Source of the DNA: Micavibrio aeruginosavorus
Lineage (GTDB): Bacteria > Pseudomonadota > Alphaproteobacteria > Micavibrionales > Micavibrionaceae
Reading direction: 5' to 3'
NCBI GenBank assembly: GCA_003241475.1
Contig: QFQB01000003.1
Coordinates: 1 to 59,226 of the forward strand
DNA length: 59,226 nt
The number at the start of each line of letters is the position of its first letter. Position 1 is the first letter of the stretch. Made by a program: the position numbers and the translations under genes. The notes under the pieces are model-generated. The model was not told where the DNA came from, searched no databases, and saw only the letters and a list, made by a program, of their open reading frames with translations. This document shows positions 52,359-59,226 of this stretch, one piece after another.

Positions 52359-52594
52359 AAAAGATATGTATTTTAACAGTCGCGCTTGCATCATTTTTGT
52401 TTGCTTCTATTTTAAGTTACATAGCCATAGAGCATAATCCTCAAATGGAGTTTAGTGGCGACTATCTATATTATGTGTCTTTAGCGCACTGGAATTTTAT
52501 AGCATTTTATATCTCTTTTTTATTTGCTTCTTCTCTCTTTTTACTTTTTTTTCTCGTTTTAATAAGTATGAGTGGATATCTAAATCAGATATAA
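52346..52594 (+). CDS. Small membrane protein, 82 aa, in the lysis segment
   Basis: Two hydrophobic helices (ICILTVALASFLFASILSYI and FYISFLFASSLFLLFFLVLI) around a polar loop. It overlaps the preceding gene end by 13 bases and lies before the GH25 gene. Two-helix proteins in this position can be holins, but the sequence shows no specific family. Very A/T-rich. Confidence 0.6.
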   Translation: MGKIKKICILTVALASFLFASILSYIAIEHNPQMEFSGDYLYYVSLAHWNFIAFYISFLFASSLFLLFFLVLISMSGYLNQI

Positions 52595-52670
52595 AGATTT
52601 CTTTGATTTGTTTTATTTTTTTTAACTTTCTATTATTTTTATATTCATCCATTTTGTGGTTAAAAACGCA

Positions 52671-53372
52671 ATGAAAATGATGTTTTTTAAATTGTCTTCC
52701 ATAGCGTTGGTCTTGGTGTCTGGTTGTGTTTTTAGCTTTTTTTTAGGATTTTTAAGATTGAATTACCCATCTTTAAAAACGTACCCCGTTCAAGGAATTG
52801 ATGTTTCGCATCATCAGGGAGAAATAAACTGGTCGTCTATTCCAAAAGAAAAAGTAAAATTTGTTTATATAAAGGCAACCGAAGGCGGCGATTGGCGTGA
52901 TCCAATGTTTACGCAAAACTGGACGGGGGCAAAAAATTCCGGATTTGAAGTGGGCGCCTATCATTTTTTTACGCTTTGCCGAGATGGTATAACACAAGCC
53001 AAAAATTTTATGAACTTGGTTGATACGAGTAACGGTATGCTTCCTCCTGTGATTGATCTTGAATATGTTGGAAACTGTGCGGCTCGTCCTTCTAGGGAAG
53101 AATTTTTGCTACAGTTGAGCGATTTCGTGCAGGAATGGCAGACTTTTTACATGCGCAAGCCTGTATTTTACACAACAAAGGAGTTTTATCACGATTATCT
53201 TGAGGGAACGGATTTCGTTTCATACTCTCTATGGATACGCGATATTTTTGCAAAACCAGACGTGAAGGATTATCCATCCATGGTACTCTGGCAATATGCA
53301 GACAATGCCCGCATAGACGGCATCAAGGGGCCGGTTGATCTGAATGTAGCGATCAGCGGTACAATAAAATAG
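52671..53372 (+). CDS. GH25-family muramidase with N-terminal membrane anchor
   Basis: Lysozyme of the Chalaropsis type. From the ATG at 52671 (233 residues) a hydrophobic N-terminus (LSSIALVLVSGCVFSFFLGF) acts as a signal-anchor. The GH25 domain has VQGIDVSHHQGEINW, VYIKATEGGDWRDP, the catalytic DxE in PPVIDLEYVG and a late MVLWQYADNARIDGI. A GTG at 52656 is an alternative start. Similar signal-anchor endolysins reach the periplasm by Sec (SAR-like). A/T-rich. Confidence 0.9.
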   Translation: MKMMFFKLSSIALVLVSGCVFSFFLGFLRLNYPSLKTYPVQGIDVSHHQGEINWSSIPKEKVKFVYIKATEGGDWRDPMFTQNWTGAKNSGFEVGAYHFFTLCRDGITQAKNFMNLVDTSNGMLPPVIDLEYVGNCAARPSREEFLLQLSDFVQEWQTFYMRKPVFYTTKEFYHDYLEGTDFVSYSLWIRDIFAKPDVKDYPSMVLWQYADNARIDGIKGPVDLNVAISGTIK

Positions 53373-53379
53373 AGGTTTC

Positions 53380-53736
53380 ATGACAATCGAAATAGACGAA
53401 GCCACCTGTTCGCAGGTGGCTAAATTTTTGCCTAAAGCAATCGAAAAGGCCTTTAACTCCTATTACGATTTTATCGAAGCGGGGTGGCAGGAAAAAGAAG
53501 AAGAGGCGCCCGCGCCGGAACAAAAATCTTCAACAAGCAAGATTAAGGCAGGACGCGGCAAGCAATTCGCCGATCACCATGCTGCCTGCAAGGCGGCGCT
53601 GGCCCATATCGAATTGCTGTTGAAGCTGGGAAGCATGACGCAGCTGGAAACGCGGGCGGATTATACCCATCTGGCGCTACTGAAGCATGCCGTGGCCGAA
53701 GCCGATGCCCATCGGGCCGAAACTCTTTCCGAATAG
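53380..53736 (+). CDS. Hypothetical protein before the terminase, 118 aa
   Basis: Helical protein with an acidic Pro/Glu linker (KEEEAPAPEQKSS), then a basic stretch (KIKAGRGKQFADHHAACKAA). Its position just upstream of the large terminase and its size fit a small terminase subunit, but no DNA-binding motif is certain. Base composition returns to that of the main block here. Confidence 0.65.
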   Translation: MTIEIDEATCSQVAKFLPKAIEKAFNSYYDFIEAGWQEKEEEAPAPEQKSSTSKIKAGRGKQFADHHAACKAALAHIELLLKLGSMTQLETRADYTHLALLKHAVAEADAHRAETLSE

Positions 53737-53785
53737 CATATGGCACGCGCCACTTTTATATAAAAACCATCTAATGTGAGGACAA

Positions 53786-55276
53786 ATGGAGCGCAATTCT
53801 TGCCAGAGCGCCGATTTTGACGTATTTTTAGCCCTATGGAACGCAACCCAAAACTACAAAACGCCTGGCATACACTTCCGGATCGCGATCTGGCTGCAGA
53901 AGTGCTGGGAGCGTGGCGAGACGCGGCTGCTGCTGCAGGCCTTTCGGGCCAGCGGAAAGTCGACGCTCGTCGGACTATTCTCGGCGTGGCTGCTATGTCG
54001 GGATCCGGATTTGCGTATCCTGGTATTGTCAGCGGAATCCCATCTGTCTATCAAGATGGCGCGGACAATTCGAAAGGTGATCGAAAAACATCCTTTGGCG
54101 AAAGCGCTGCGTCCGAATAATCCCGACCAATGGGCTTCCGATAGCTTTACCGTCAACAGAGCCCGCATCAGCCGCGACCCGTCCGTTCTGGCCCGCGGCC
54201 TTTATGCCAACACGACCGGCGCCCGCGCGGACATCATTATCTGCGACGATGTGGAAGTGCCCAATACCTGCGATACCGCCGACAAGCGGGCGAAGATGCG
54301 CGAGCGTCTGGCCGAGAATGAATTCATCCTGACCCCCGGCGGCACGCAGATGTATATCGGCACGCCGCACAGCTATTACACGCTTTATGCGGATGCGCCG
54401 CGCACGGAGATAGGGGAGGAGGAAATCTTCCTTAAAAACTATCATCGCCTGAGCGTGCCCATTGCGGATACGGCGGGTCAAAGCGCATGGCCGGAGCGCT
54501 ACGCGGCGGAGGATATCGCCGCTTTGCGCACGCAGGCGGGGCCGATGAAGTTCGCTTCGCAGATGATGCTGGAACCGGCAAACATTCTCGATGGCCGTCT
54601 TGATCCCGCGCTCTTGCAAAAATACGACGAGGCCTTGGAGGCAAAAGAAATACAGCAATCTCTTGTATTGTCCATTGCAGGCAAGAAAATCGTTTCGGCT
54701 TCGGCATGGTGGGACCCGGCATTTGGAAGAGGGCGTAGCGATGGTAGCGTTCTGGCCGTTATATTCACCGCCGACAGCGGCGAGCATTTCCTGCATCGCG
54801 TGGAATATATCGCAGTTTACCCCAAAGACGGCGAGGACGAGGCGACATTGCAGTGTAAAATCGCCGCGCAAATCGCCCGCGATTTGTATTTGCCTTCCAT
54901 TGCGGTGGAAACAAACGGGATCGGAAAATTCCTGCCGGCCATTTTGCGGCGGGAACTGGGGCGGGAAAAACTCGGCACGGCGGTCATCGAGCGTACAAGC
55001 CGTAAAGCCAAGGCGGACCGCATTCTGGAATCTTTTGATGTCGTCATGGCGGCAAAGTCCCTGCATGTACATGCAAGCGTTTACAAAACGCGCTTCATCA
55101 CGGAAATGCAGGAATGGAAACCCGGCGGAAACGGCCATGACGATGGACTGGATGCGGCGGCTGGCGCGCTGAGTCTGGAGCCAGCCCGCATTCAAAAAAT
55201 CTATGGCGGAAAAAAACTTTGGTCCGGCGCGGGCCAAGGTCACGCCGCCAAAACCGATTTCGATGTTTTAAAATAA
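53786..55276 (+). CDS. Terminase large subunit
   Basis: DNA-packaging motor of 496 residues. The ATPase half has Walker A QAFRASGKST (~51-60) and Walker B DIIICDDVEV (~148). The nuclease half has WWDPAFGRGRSDGSVLAV with an acidic residue and HDDGLDAAAGAL near the end. It fits the T7-like TerL group. Start ATG at 53786 with GAGG upstream. Unlike T7, where it is late, it lies between two groups of lysis genes. Confidence 0.92.
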   Translation: MERNSCQSADFDVFLALWNATQNYKTPGIHFRIAIWLQKCWERGETRLLLQAFRASGKSTLVGLFSAWLLCRDPDLRILVLSAESHLSIKMARTIRKVIEKHPLAKALRPNNPDQWASDSFTVNRARISRDPSVLARGLYANTTGARADIIICDDVEVPNTCDTADKRAKMRERLAENEFILTPGGTQMYIGTPHSYYTLYADAPRTEIGEEEIFLKNYHRLSVPIADTAGQSAWPERYAAEDIAALRTQAGPMKFASQMMLEPANILDGRLDPALLQKYDEALEAKEIQQSLVLSIAGKKIVSASAWWDPAFGRGRSDGSVLAVIFTADSGEHFLHRVEYIAVYPKDGEDEATLQCKIAAQIARDLYLPSIAVETNGIGKFLPAILRRELGREKLGTAVIERTSRKAKADRILESFDVVMAAKSLHVHASVYKTRFITEMQEWKPGGNGHDDGLDAAAGALSLEPARIQKIYGGKKLWSGAGQGHAAKTDFDVLK

Positions 55277-55285
55277 GGACACAAC

Positions 55286-55609
55286 ATGAATATTTTCGAT
55301 ACCGGCCTGATCTGGTGGATCACGGCCGTGGACTTGCCTGCCATGACGGGCCTTTTCTGGCTGATCTTCCAAAGCCGCAAAGAAGCCGACGAAGCGATAG
55401 AAACACTGCAGGAAACGCTCGATGTCCGTCTGGCGCAACTACGCGAAGGGCTTTCGGCATTCAAGCTGGAAGTCGCCAAAACATACGCCTCCGTCGGCGA
55501 TATGAAGGATCTGGAAACCCGCATCGTCTCCCATCTTTTGCGGATCGAAGCCAAGCTCGACCAGACGGCTCTCAAGACGGAATCTCTCAAAGCTTTCAGA
55601 CCGGAGTAA
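55286..55609 (+). CDS. Small membrane/coiled-coil phage protein, 107 aa
   Basis: One N-terminal hydrophobic helix (LIWWITAVDLPAMTGLFWLI) followed by a coiled coil (EADEAIETLQETLDVRLAQL ... LETRIVSHLLRIEAKL). Unrecognised; topology resembles spanin-like or tail-chaperone accessory proteins, but nothing specific supports either. Ten bases after terL. Confidence 0.68.
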   Translation: MNIFDTGLIWWITAVDLPAMTGLFWLIFQSRKEADEAIETLQETLDVRLAQLREGLSAFKLEVAKTYASVGDMKDLETRIVSHLLRIEAKLDQTALKTESLKAFRPE

Positions 55610-55615
55610 AACAGC

Positions 55616-56098
55616 ATGAAAAAAATTATCAAACTTCTGACGGGGAAGCCTGCGGAAGACAAATCCTTTGCGCAAAATTTCTACGATGAACTGGCGGTCG
55701 ATGTTCTGGCCCGCACCTTGTGGGGTGAGGGGCGCGGCGAAGGCGCGGCAGGCATGGAAGCCATTGCGTCCGTTATTCTGAACCGCGTGGAAGTCGCGCA
55801 AAAACGCGGCGGCTATTGGTGGGGAAAGGATATTATTTCCGTCTGCCAGAAACCGTACCAGTTTTCCTGCTGGAACAGGGCAGACCCCAACTACCGCAAA
55901 TTACAGGCGATCACCGAAAAAGACATCCATTACGCCACGGCAGTGCGCATTGCGCGGCGGGCTATGGCGGGAACGATTGCGGATTCAACGAAGGGCGCGA
56001 CCCATTATCACGCCAAATCGATTCTGCCCGATTGGGCGAAGGGACAAATGCCGACGACAACCATCGGCCATCATATTTTCTACAAACTTATTGAATAG
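55616..56098 (+). CDS. Cell wall hydrolase, SleB family
   Basis: A 160-residue peptidoglycan hydrolase. LARTLWGEGRGEGAAGMEAI (catalytic Glu region), VILNRVE, SVCQKPYQFSCWNRADPN and TKGATHYHAKSILPDW are the SleB/Hydrolase_2 signature, shared with phage and gene-transfer-agent lysins in alphaproteobacteria. No signal peptide, so it needs the holin encoded next. Confidence 0.92.
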   Translation: MKKIIKLLTGKPAEDKSFAQNFYDELAVDVLARTLWGEGRGEGAAGMEAIASVILNRVEVAQKRGGYWWGKDIISVCQKPYQFSCWNRADPNYRKLQAITEKDIHYATAVRIARRAMAGTIADSTKGATHYHAKSILPDWAKGQMPTTTIGHHIFYKLIE

Positions 56099-56107
56099 GA
56101 GCGCACC

Positions 56108-56638
56108 ATGCTGGCAGCCATCATATCCAAACTCGGCCTTCCCCTGCTTATAAGCGTTATTGGCGAAGCGCTTGGAAAAGTCGATAACAATGCAGCGCAG
56201 GAAGCCTCGAAAGTTCTGAACGGCCTGCAAGGCGCTTTGAGCGCCGAGCAAATGGCCGAGGCGAACCGCCATGCCGAAAAAATGGCGGAGTTGAAATCAA
56301 GCGAAGAAAGCTCCGCCTTGGCGCAGATCAATGAAAGTTTGCGGCTGGAATCGCAAAGCACGGATCCCTATGTCCGCCGCATGCGCCCGACCTTCGGTTA
56401 CCTGATGGCCATTACATGGGCGGCGCAGATGCTGGGGCTTGCCTATGTTATGATCTTTAAAACGGAAAAAGCGCCCGCCGTATTCGACAGTATGGAGGCG
56501 CTTTCGACCATCTGGGCGGTAGGGCTGTCCGTTCTGGGTATTTATGTCTACAAACGAAGCGAAGAGAAAAAAGTATCCGCATCCGTTAAGGAAAAGGCCC
56601 CATCGCCGAAGATATCCCATCCGAAAGTAAACGAATAA
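56108..56638 (+). CDS. Holin of the GTA_holin_3TM type
   Basis: A 176-residue protein. The N-terminal helical part (ISKLGLPLLISVIGEALGKV), the polar middle (HAEKMAELKSSEESSALAQI) and the conserved STDPYVRRMRPTFGYLMAIT, followed by two membrane helices, match the holin family found with Rhodobacter-type gene-transfer agents and many alphaproteobacterial prophages. Paired with the SleB hydrolase ten bases upstream. Last gene of the phage block. Confidence 0.85.
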   Translation: MLAAIISKLGLPLLISVIGEALGKVDNNAAQEASKVLNGLQGALSAEQMAEANRHAEKMAELKSSEESSALAQINESLRLESQSTDPYVRRMRPTFGYLMAITWAAQMLGLAYVMIFKTEKAPAVFDSMEALSTIWAVGLSVLGIYVYKRSEEKKVSASVKEKAPSPKISHPKVNE

Positions 56639-56686
56639 CATCCGGTTTTGGTTGGCTCACCAGCGCAAGCCTGTAATAATAGCTAC

Positions 56687-57895
56687 ATGAACACGCCGCT
56701 CCCCAAAAAGGTTTTCTATGTCGCCCGTAGCTTTTTTGAACTGGAAGCTGCCGGCGGTATCCTTTTGGTCGTCGCTTCGGCTCTTGCGCTGATCCTCGCA
56801 AACTCTCCCATCAGCGGCTTGTACGATTATATATTCAACGTCTTGCATTTCCGCATCGGGATTGTTGACGGCGAAGACAGGCTGTTCGGCGTAGAAAAAA
56901 GCATCCTACACTGGATCAACGATGGGCTTATGGCTTTGTTTTTCTTGCTGGTAGGGCTGGAGATCAAGCGCGAGCTGACGGTGGGCGAGTTGTCCTCGGT
57001 TTCAAAGGCGATTCTGCCTGTCGTTGCCGCCGTCGGCGGCATGGCGGTTCCGGCGCTTGTTTACGCGTTCTTCAACATGAATACGCCTGAAACCCTACGC
57101 GGCTGGGCCATTCCTGGGGCAACGGATATCGCTTTTGCACTGGCAGTAATGTCGATTTTGGGAAGCCGCGTTCCGCTGGCGCTCAAGGTCTTTCTGACTG
57201 CGATTGCTATCATAGACGATCTTGGCGCGATTCTAATCATCGCAGCGTTCTATGCAGATTCGTTGCATCCCTACGCCCTGTTGTTCGGTATTCTGCCTAT
57301 CCTCGGCTTATTTCTATTAAACCGCGCAAATTACGCTCATCGCGGGGCCTATATAATTTTGGGCGTGATTTTGTGGCTGGCTGTTTTGAAATCCGGCGTT
57401 CATGCGACGATGGCGGGGGTAATTACCGCACTTTTCATTCCGATTTCTGTGCCCGATCCCGAGGAGCGCCGTTCGCCCGCGCAACGATTGGAAAAAGATT
57501 TGCATCCGTGGGTGAGCTTCCTGATCCTGCCACTGTTCGGCTTTGCCAATGCAGGCGTATCGTTCGAAGGGATGGGATTGGATATCCTGCTTCATCCTAT
57601 TCCTGTCGGTATTGCGCTGGGCCTGTTTATCGGCAAGCAGGTAGGGGTATTTGGTGCTAGCTGGCTCGCAATCAAATCTGGCCTGTGTAACAGACCGGAT
57701 GGCACTGGCTGGGGCCAAATTTATGGTGCGGCTTTGTTATGCGGAATCGGTTTCACCATGTCGCTCTTTATAGGTGGGTTGGCATTTACAGGGGTGGAAG
57801 AGCAGGCTGAAGTGCGGCTTGGCGTTCTTGTGGGGTCTTTAATTTCTGCCATCGCGGGCTATATAGTTCTCAAGATGGCAACCAGAAAAGGGTAA
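56687..57895 (+). CDS. nhaA: Na+/H+ antiporter NhaA
   Basis: Inner membrane antiporter of 402 residues, twelve helices. The ion-binding pair of Asp is in FLTAIAIIDDLGAILIIAAF, and PGATDIAFALAVMSILGSRV is typical. The start at 56687 is chosen; the frame is open to 56648, without a good ribosome binding site in either case. Host gene that marks the right edge of the phage block. Confidence 0.95.
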   Translation: MNTPLPKKVFYVARSFFELEAAGGILLVVASALALILANSPISGLYDYIFNVLHFRIGIVDGEDRLFGVEKSILHWINDGLMALFFLLVGLEIKRELTVGELSSVSKAILPVVAAVGGMAVPALVYAFFNMNTPETLRGWAIPGATDIAFALAVMSILGSRVPLALKVFLTAIAIIDDLGAILIIAAFYADSLHPYALLFGILPILGLFLLNRANYAHRGAYIILGVILWLAVLKSGVHATMAGVITALFIPISVPDPEERRSPAQRLEKDLHPWVSFLILPLFGFANAGVSFEGMGLDILLHPIPVGIALGLFIGKQVGVFGASWLAIKSGLCNRPDGTGWGQIYGAALLCGIGFTMSLFIGGLAFTGVEEQAEVRLGVLVGSLISAIAGYIVLKMATRKG

Positions 57896-57903
57896 ATACC
57901 GCT

Positions 57904-58440
57904 GTGAAGTTTGCACATTTAATGATTTTTGCCGCGCTCATTTCAACCCCCGTCTACGCAGAGGAGAGCCTGCTCATGTCCACGCCGCAAAAATACGTAA
58001 AAACTAAGGAAGCTGTCGATCAACTGACTGACATGCAAAAATATGTAACCCAGCAGGACGGTACCGAAAAGCCGTTCGAGAATGAATACTGGGATAACCA
58101 TGAGGAAGGCATCTATATAGATGTCGTCACAGGCGAACCGCTATTTTCCTCCACCGACAAGTTTGATTCAGGTACCGGCTGGCCGTCTTTTACGAAGCCT
58201 ATTCAAGACCATAATATAAAGACGAAAACGGACAAGAAATTGTTCATGGAACGCACGGAAGTCCGCAGTTCTTCGGGGGATTCCCATTTGGGCCATGTTT
58301 TCCCCGACGGGCCCAAAGACAAAGGCGGCAACCGCTATTGCATCAACTCCGCGGCCCTCAAATTCATCCCGAAAGCCGAGATGGCGGAAAAAGGCTATGG
58401 AGAATATTTAGCACTTTTTAACCAATCTGAGGCTAAATAG
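57904..58440 (+). CDS. msrB: Periplasmic peptide-methionine (R)-S-oxide reductase MsrB
   Basis: Repairs oxidised methionine. A GTG start at 57904 gives 178 residues with a signal peptide (FAHLMIFAALISTPVYA, cut before EES). The MsrB core has KFDSGTGWPSFTKPI, SSSGDSHLGHVFPDGP and the catalytic Cys in NRYCINSAALKF. The zinc CxxC pairs of many MsrB are absent (VVTGEPLFSS at that place), as in the zinc-free subgroup. Nine bases after nhaA, so probably co-transcribed. Confidence 0.93.
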   Translation: MKFAHLMIFAALISTPVYAEESLLMSTPQKYVKTKEAVDQLTDMQKYVTQQDGTEKPFENEYWDNHEEGIYIDVVTGEPLFSSTDKFDSGTGWPSFTKPIQDHNIKTKTDKKLFMERTEVRSSSGDSHLGHVFPDGPKDKGGNRYCINSAALKFIPKAEMAEKGYGEYLALFNQSEAK

Positions 58441-58478
58441 GCGGGTCATAACTCCTATTTCCAAAAGGGAAGCCTGTC

Positions 58479-59226
58479 ATGTCCATCACTCCGTATAAAG
58501 TCAATGGTTCCATCGTCGATATGACGGGGGATGGCGTCTGGCCGCATATGTCTGCCGAAATCCGCGAGCAATTGATCGCGAAGTTCTTCGATGTTGACTG
58601 GAAAGTGCATGATATTTCCCTGCAGGCGCGCGACAAAACGAATGACGAGGCGCTTAACGCCGCAATTGCGGATTTAAAAACACACAAAGCCGCCGTGAAA
58701 GGCCCGACGATTACGCCGAACAAGGAAGAGACGGCCAAGTTCGGTCTTTCCAAACAATGGGATTCCCCCAACGGCATTATCCGCCGCGCGATCAACGGCG
58801 CGGCTATCCTGCGCAACACGATTGAAATCAACGGTATCGAAAAATTCGCTCCGCTGATGCGCGATGTCACCATCGTCCGTCAGGCCGTGGGCGGCATTTA
58901 CGGCGCGCCGAACGTGTCCATTCCGGGCAAGGGCAAGCTGAAAGTTATTTACGAAGGCGATGACGGATCGGAAACCATTCTGGTTGAAAACCGCAAAGTC
59001 GAAAGCGGCGTGGCATTGCTCACGACCGAAACGGATTCTTCCATCGTCGATTACGCTCATGCTTTGTTTCAACAAGCGCTGGCAATGCACAAGTCGGTTG
59101 TTTTTGCTGGAAAAGACACGATCAACCCGACCTATGACGGCCGCTTCATCGAAATATTCAACAAGGTCTACAAGGAAAGCTATTCCGACAAGTTCAGATT
59201 TGCGGGCATCACATTCAATGACAAGG
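58479..59226 (+). CDS. icd: NADP-dependent isocitrate dehydrogenase, N-terminal part
   Basis: The gene runs off the window. The 249 residues seen resemble the dimeric eukaryote-like enzyme: IVDMTGDGVWPHMSAEIRE, VKGPTITPNKEETAKFGL, KQWDSPNGIIRRAINGAAIL and APLMRDVTIVRQAVGGIYGA, with the substrate-binding Ser in SPNG. It differs at several positions from the standard alphaproteobacterial form (for example VDMTGDGV for VELDGDEM), so a divergent member or a related beta-decarboxylating dehydrogenase is possible. AAAAGGGA precedes the ATG. Confidence 0.85.
   Translation, partial: MSITPYKVNGSIVDMTGDGVWPHMSAEIREQLIAKFFDVDWKVHDISLQARDKTNDEALNAAIADLKTHKAAVKGPTITPNKEETAKFGLSKQWDSPNGIIRRAINGAAILRNTIEINGIEKFAPLMRDVTIVRQAVGGIYGAPNVSIPGKGKLKVIYEGDDGSETILVENRKVESGVALLTTETDSSIVDYAHALFQQALAMHKSVVFAGKDTINPTYDGRFIEIFNKVYKESYSDKFRFAGITFNDK

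Larger units (their letters stand above)
39915..56638 (+). mobile_element. Phage-derived morphogenesis cassette, podovirus (T7/BPP-1) type
   Basis: Contiguous genes for portal, Bbp19-like protein, scaffold, major capsid, tail tubes A and B, one internal protein, tailspike, cell-wall hydrolases, large terminase and GTA-type holin. Host genes (pyrE, nhaA) flank it. No integrase, excisionase, polymerase, helicase or primase is visible, no tRNA or flanking direct repeat marks an attachment site, and large T7 gp15/gp16-like ejection proteins are absent. This suggests a defective or domesticated prophage, or a gene-transfer-like particle, rather than an intact temperate phage. Confidence 0.85.

Overview
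This window looks like the chromosome of an alphaproteobacterium, possibly a Rhodospirillales or Micavibrio-like lineage; that finer placement is a guess. The evidence is the ftsZ-lpxC-bamD-recN-ligA gene order, a three-gene transhydrogenase (pntAA, pntAB, pntB), a DUF1476 inhibitor of the F1-ATPase, a 41-residue bL36 without zinc cysteines, and a GAAC-N7-GAAC SOS box of the alphaproteobacterial LexA type.

Region by region. 1-7917: the tail of ftsZ with its terminator, two unrecognised genes, then lpxC, bamD, recN and ligA on the plus strand. The lpxC reading frame is open far upstream, across a small GPKT-motif protein and a 106-bp palindromic repeat. 7919-12142 (minus): a small protein, an alpha/beta hydrolase and the proton-translocating transhydrogenase. 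12363-24258: a type I secretion island. A tolC-ABC-hlyD-cyclase operon with overlapping ends faces a 1149-residue secreted-type protein (FecR domain, seven FG-GAP repeats, RTX tail), followed by a cyclic-nucleotide-binding EAL phosphodiesterase. Secretion, cyclic nucleotide synthesis and cyclic-di-GMP turnover may therefore be wired together. 24414-29484: DUF3307, rpmJ, a C-N hydrolase, a strong candidate structured RNA, a formyltransferase, an acetylpolyamine-amidohydrolase-like enzyme and a GNAT protein. 29620-35268: the rod-shape operon mreB-mreC-mreD-mrdA-rodA. 35281-39745: grxD-bolA, DUF1476, purC, and a minus-strand run of S24 repressor, pyrE, nadK and a small protein.

39837-56638: a phage-derived block of podovirus (T7/BPP-1) type. 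It has portal, scaffold, capsid, tail tube A and B, one internal virion protein, tailspike, large terminase, three cell-wall hydrolases and a GTA-type holin. No integrase, replication gene or attachment site is visible. It opens behind an SOS box and holds a near-consensus promoter ahead of the capsid gene. Inside that promoter is a TAGG-N8-CCTA site that recurs upstream of the neighbouring S24 repressor and, as TAGG-N8-CATA with identical promoter geometry, upstream of lpxC about 42 kb away. A PilZ gene is divergently embedded in the capsid block, and a low-GC lysis segment carries an amber-interrupted transglycosylase. 56687-59226: nhaA, a periplasmic msrB and the start of an isocitrate dehydrogenase gene cut by the window edge.

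No tRNA, rRNA, CRISPR array or insertion sequence was recognised. Family names rest on motif recognition by eye, not on database searches.
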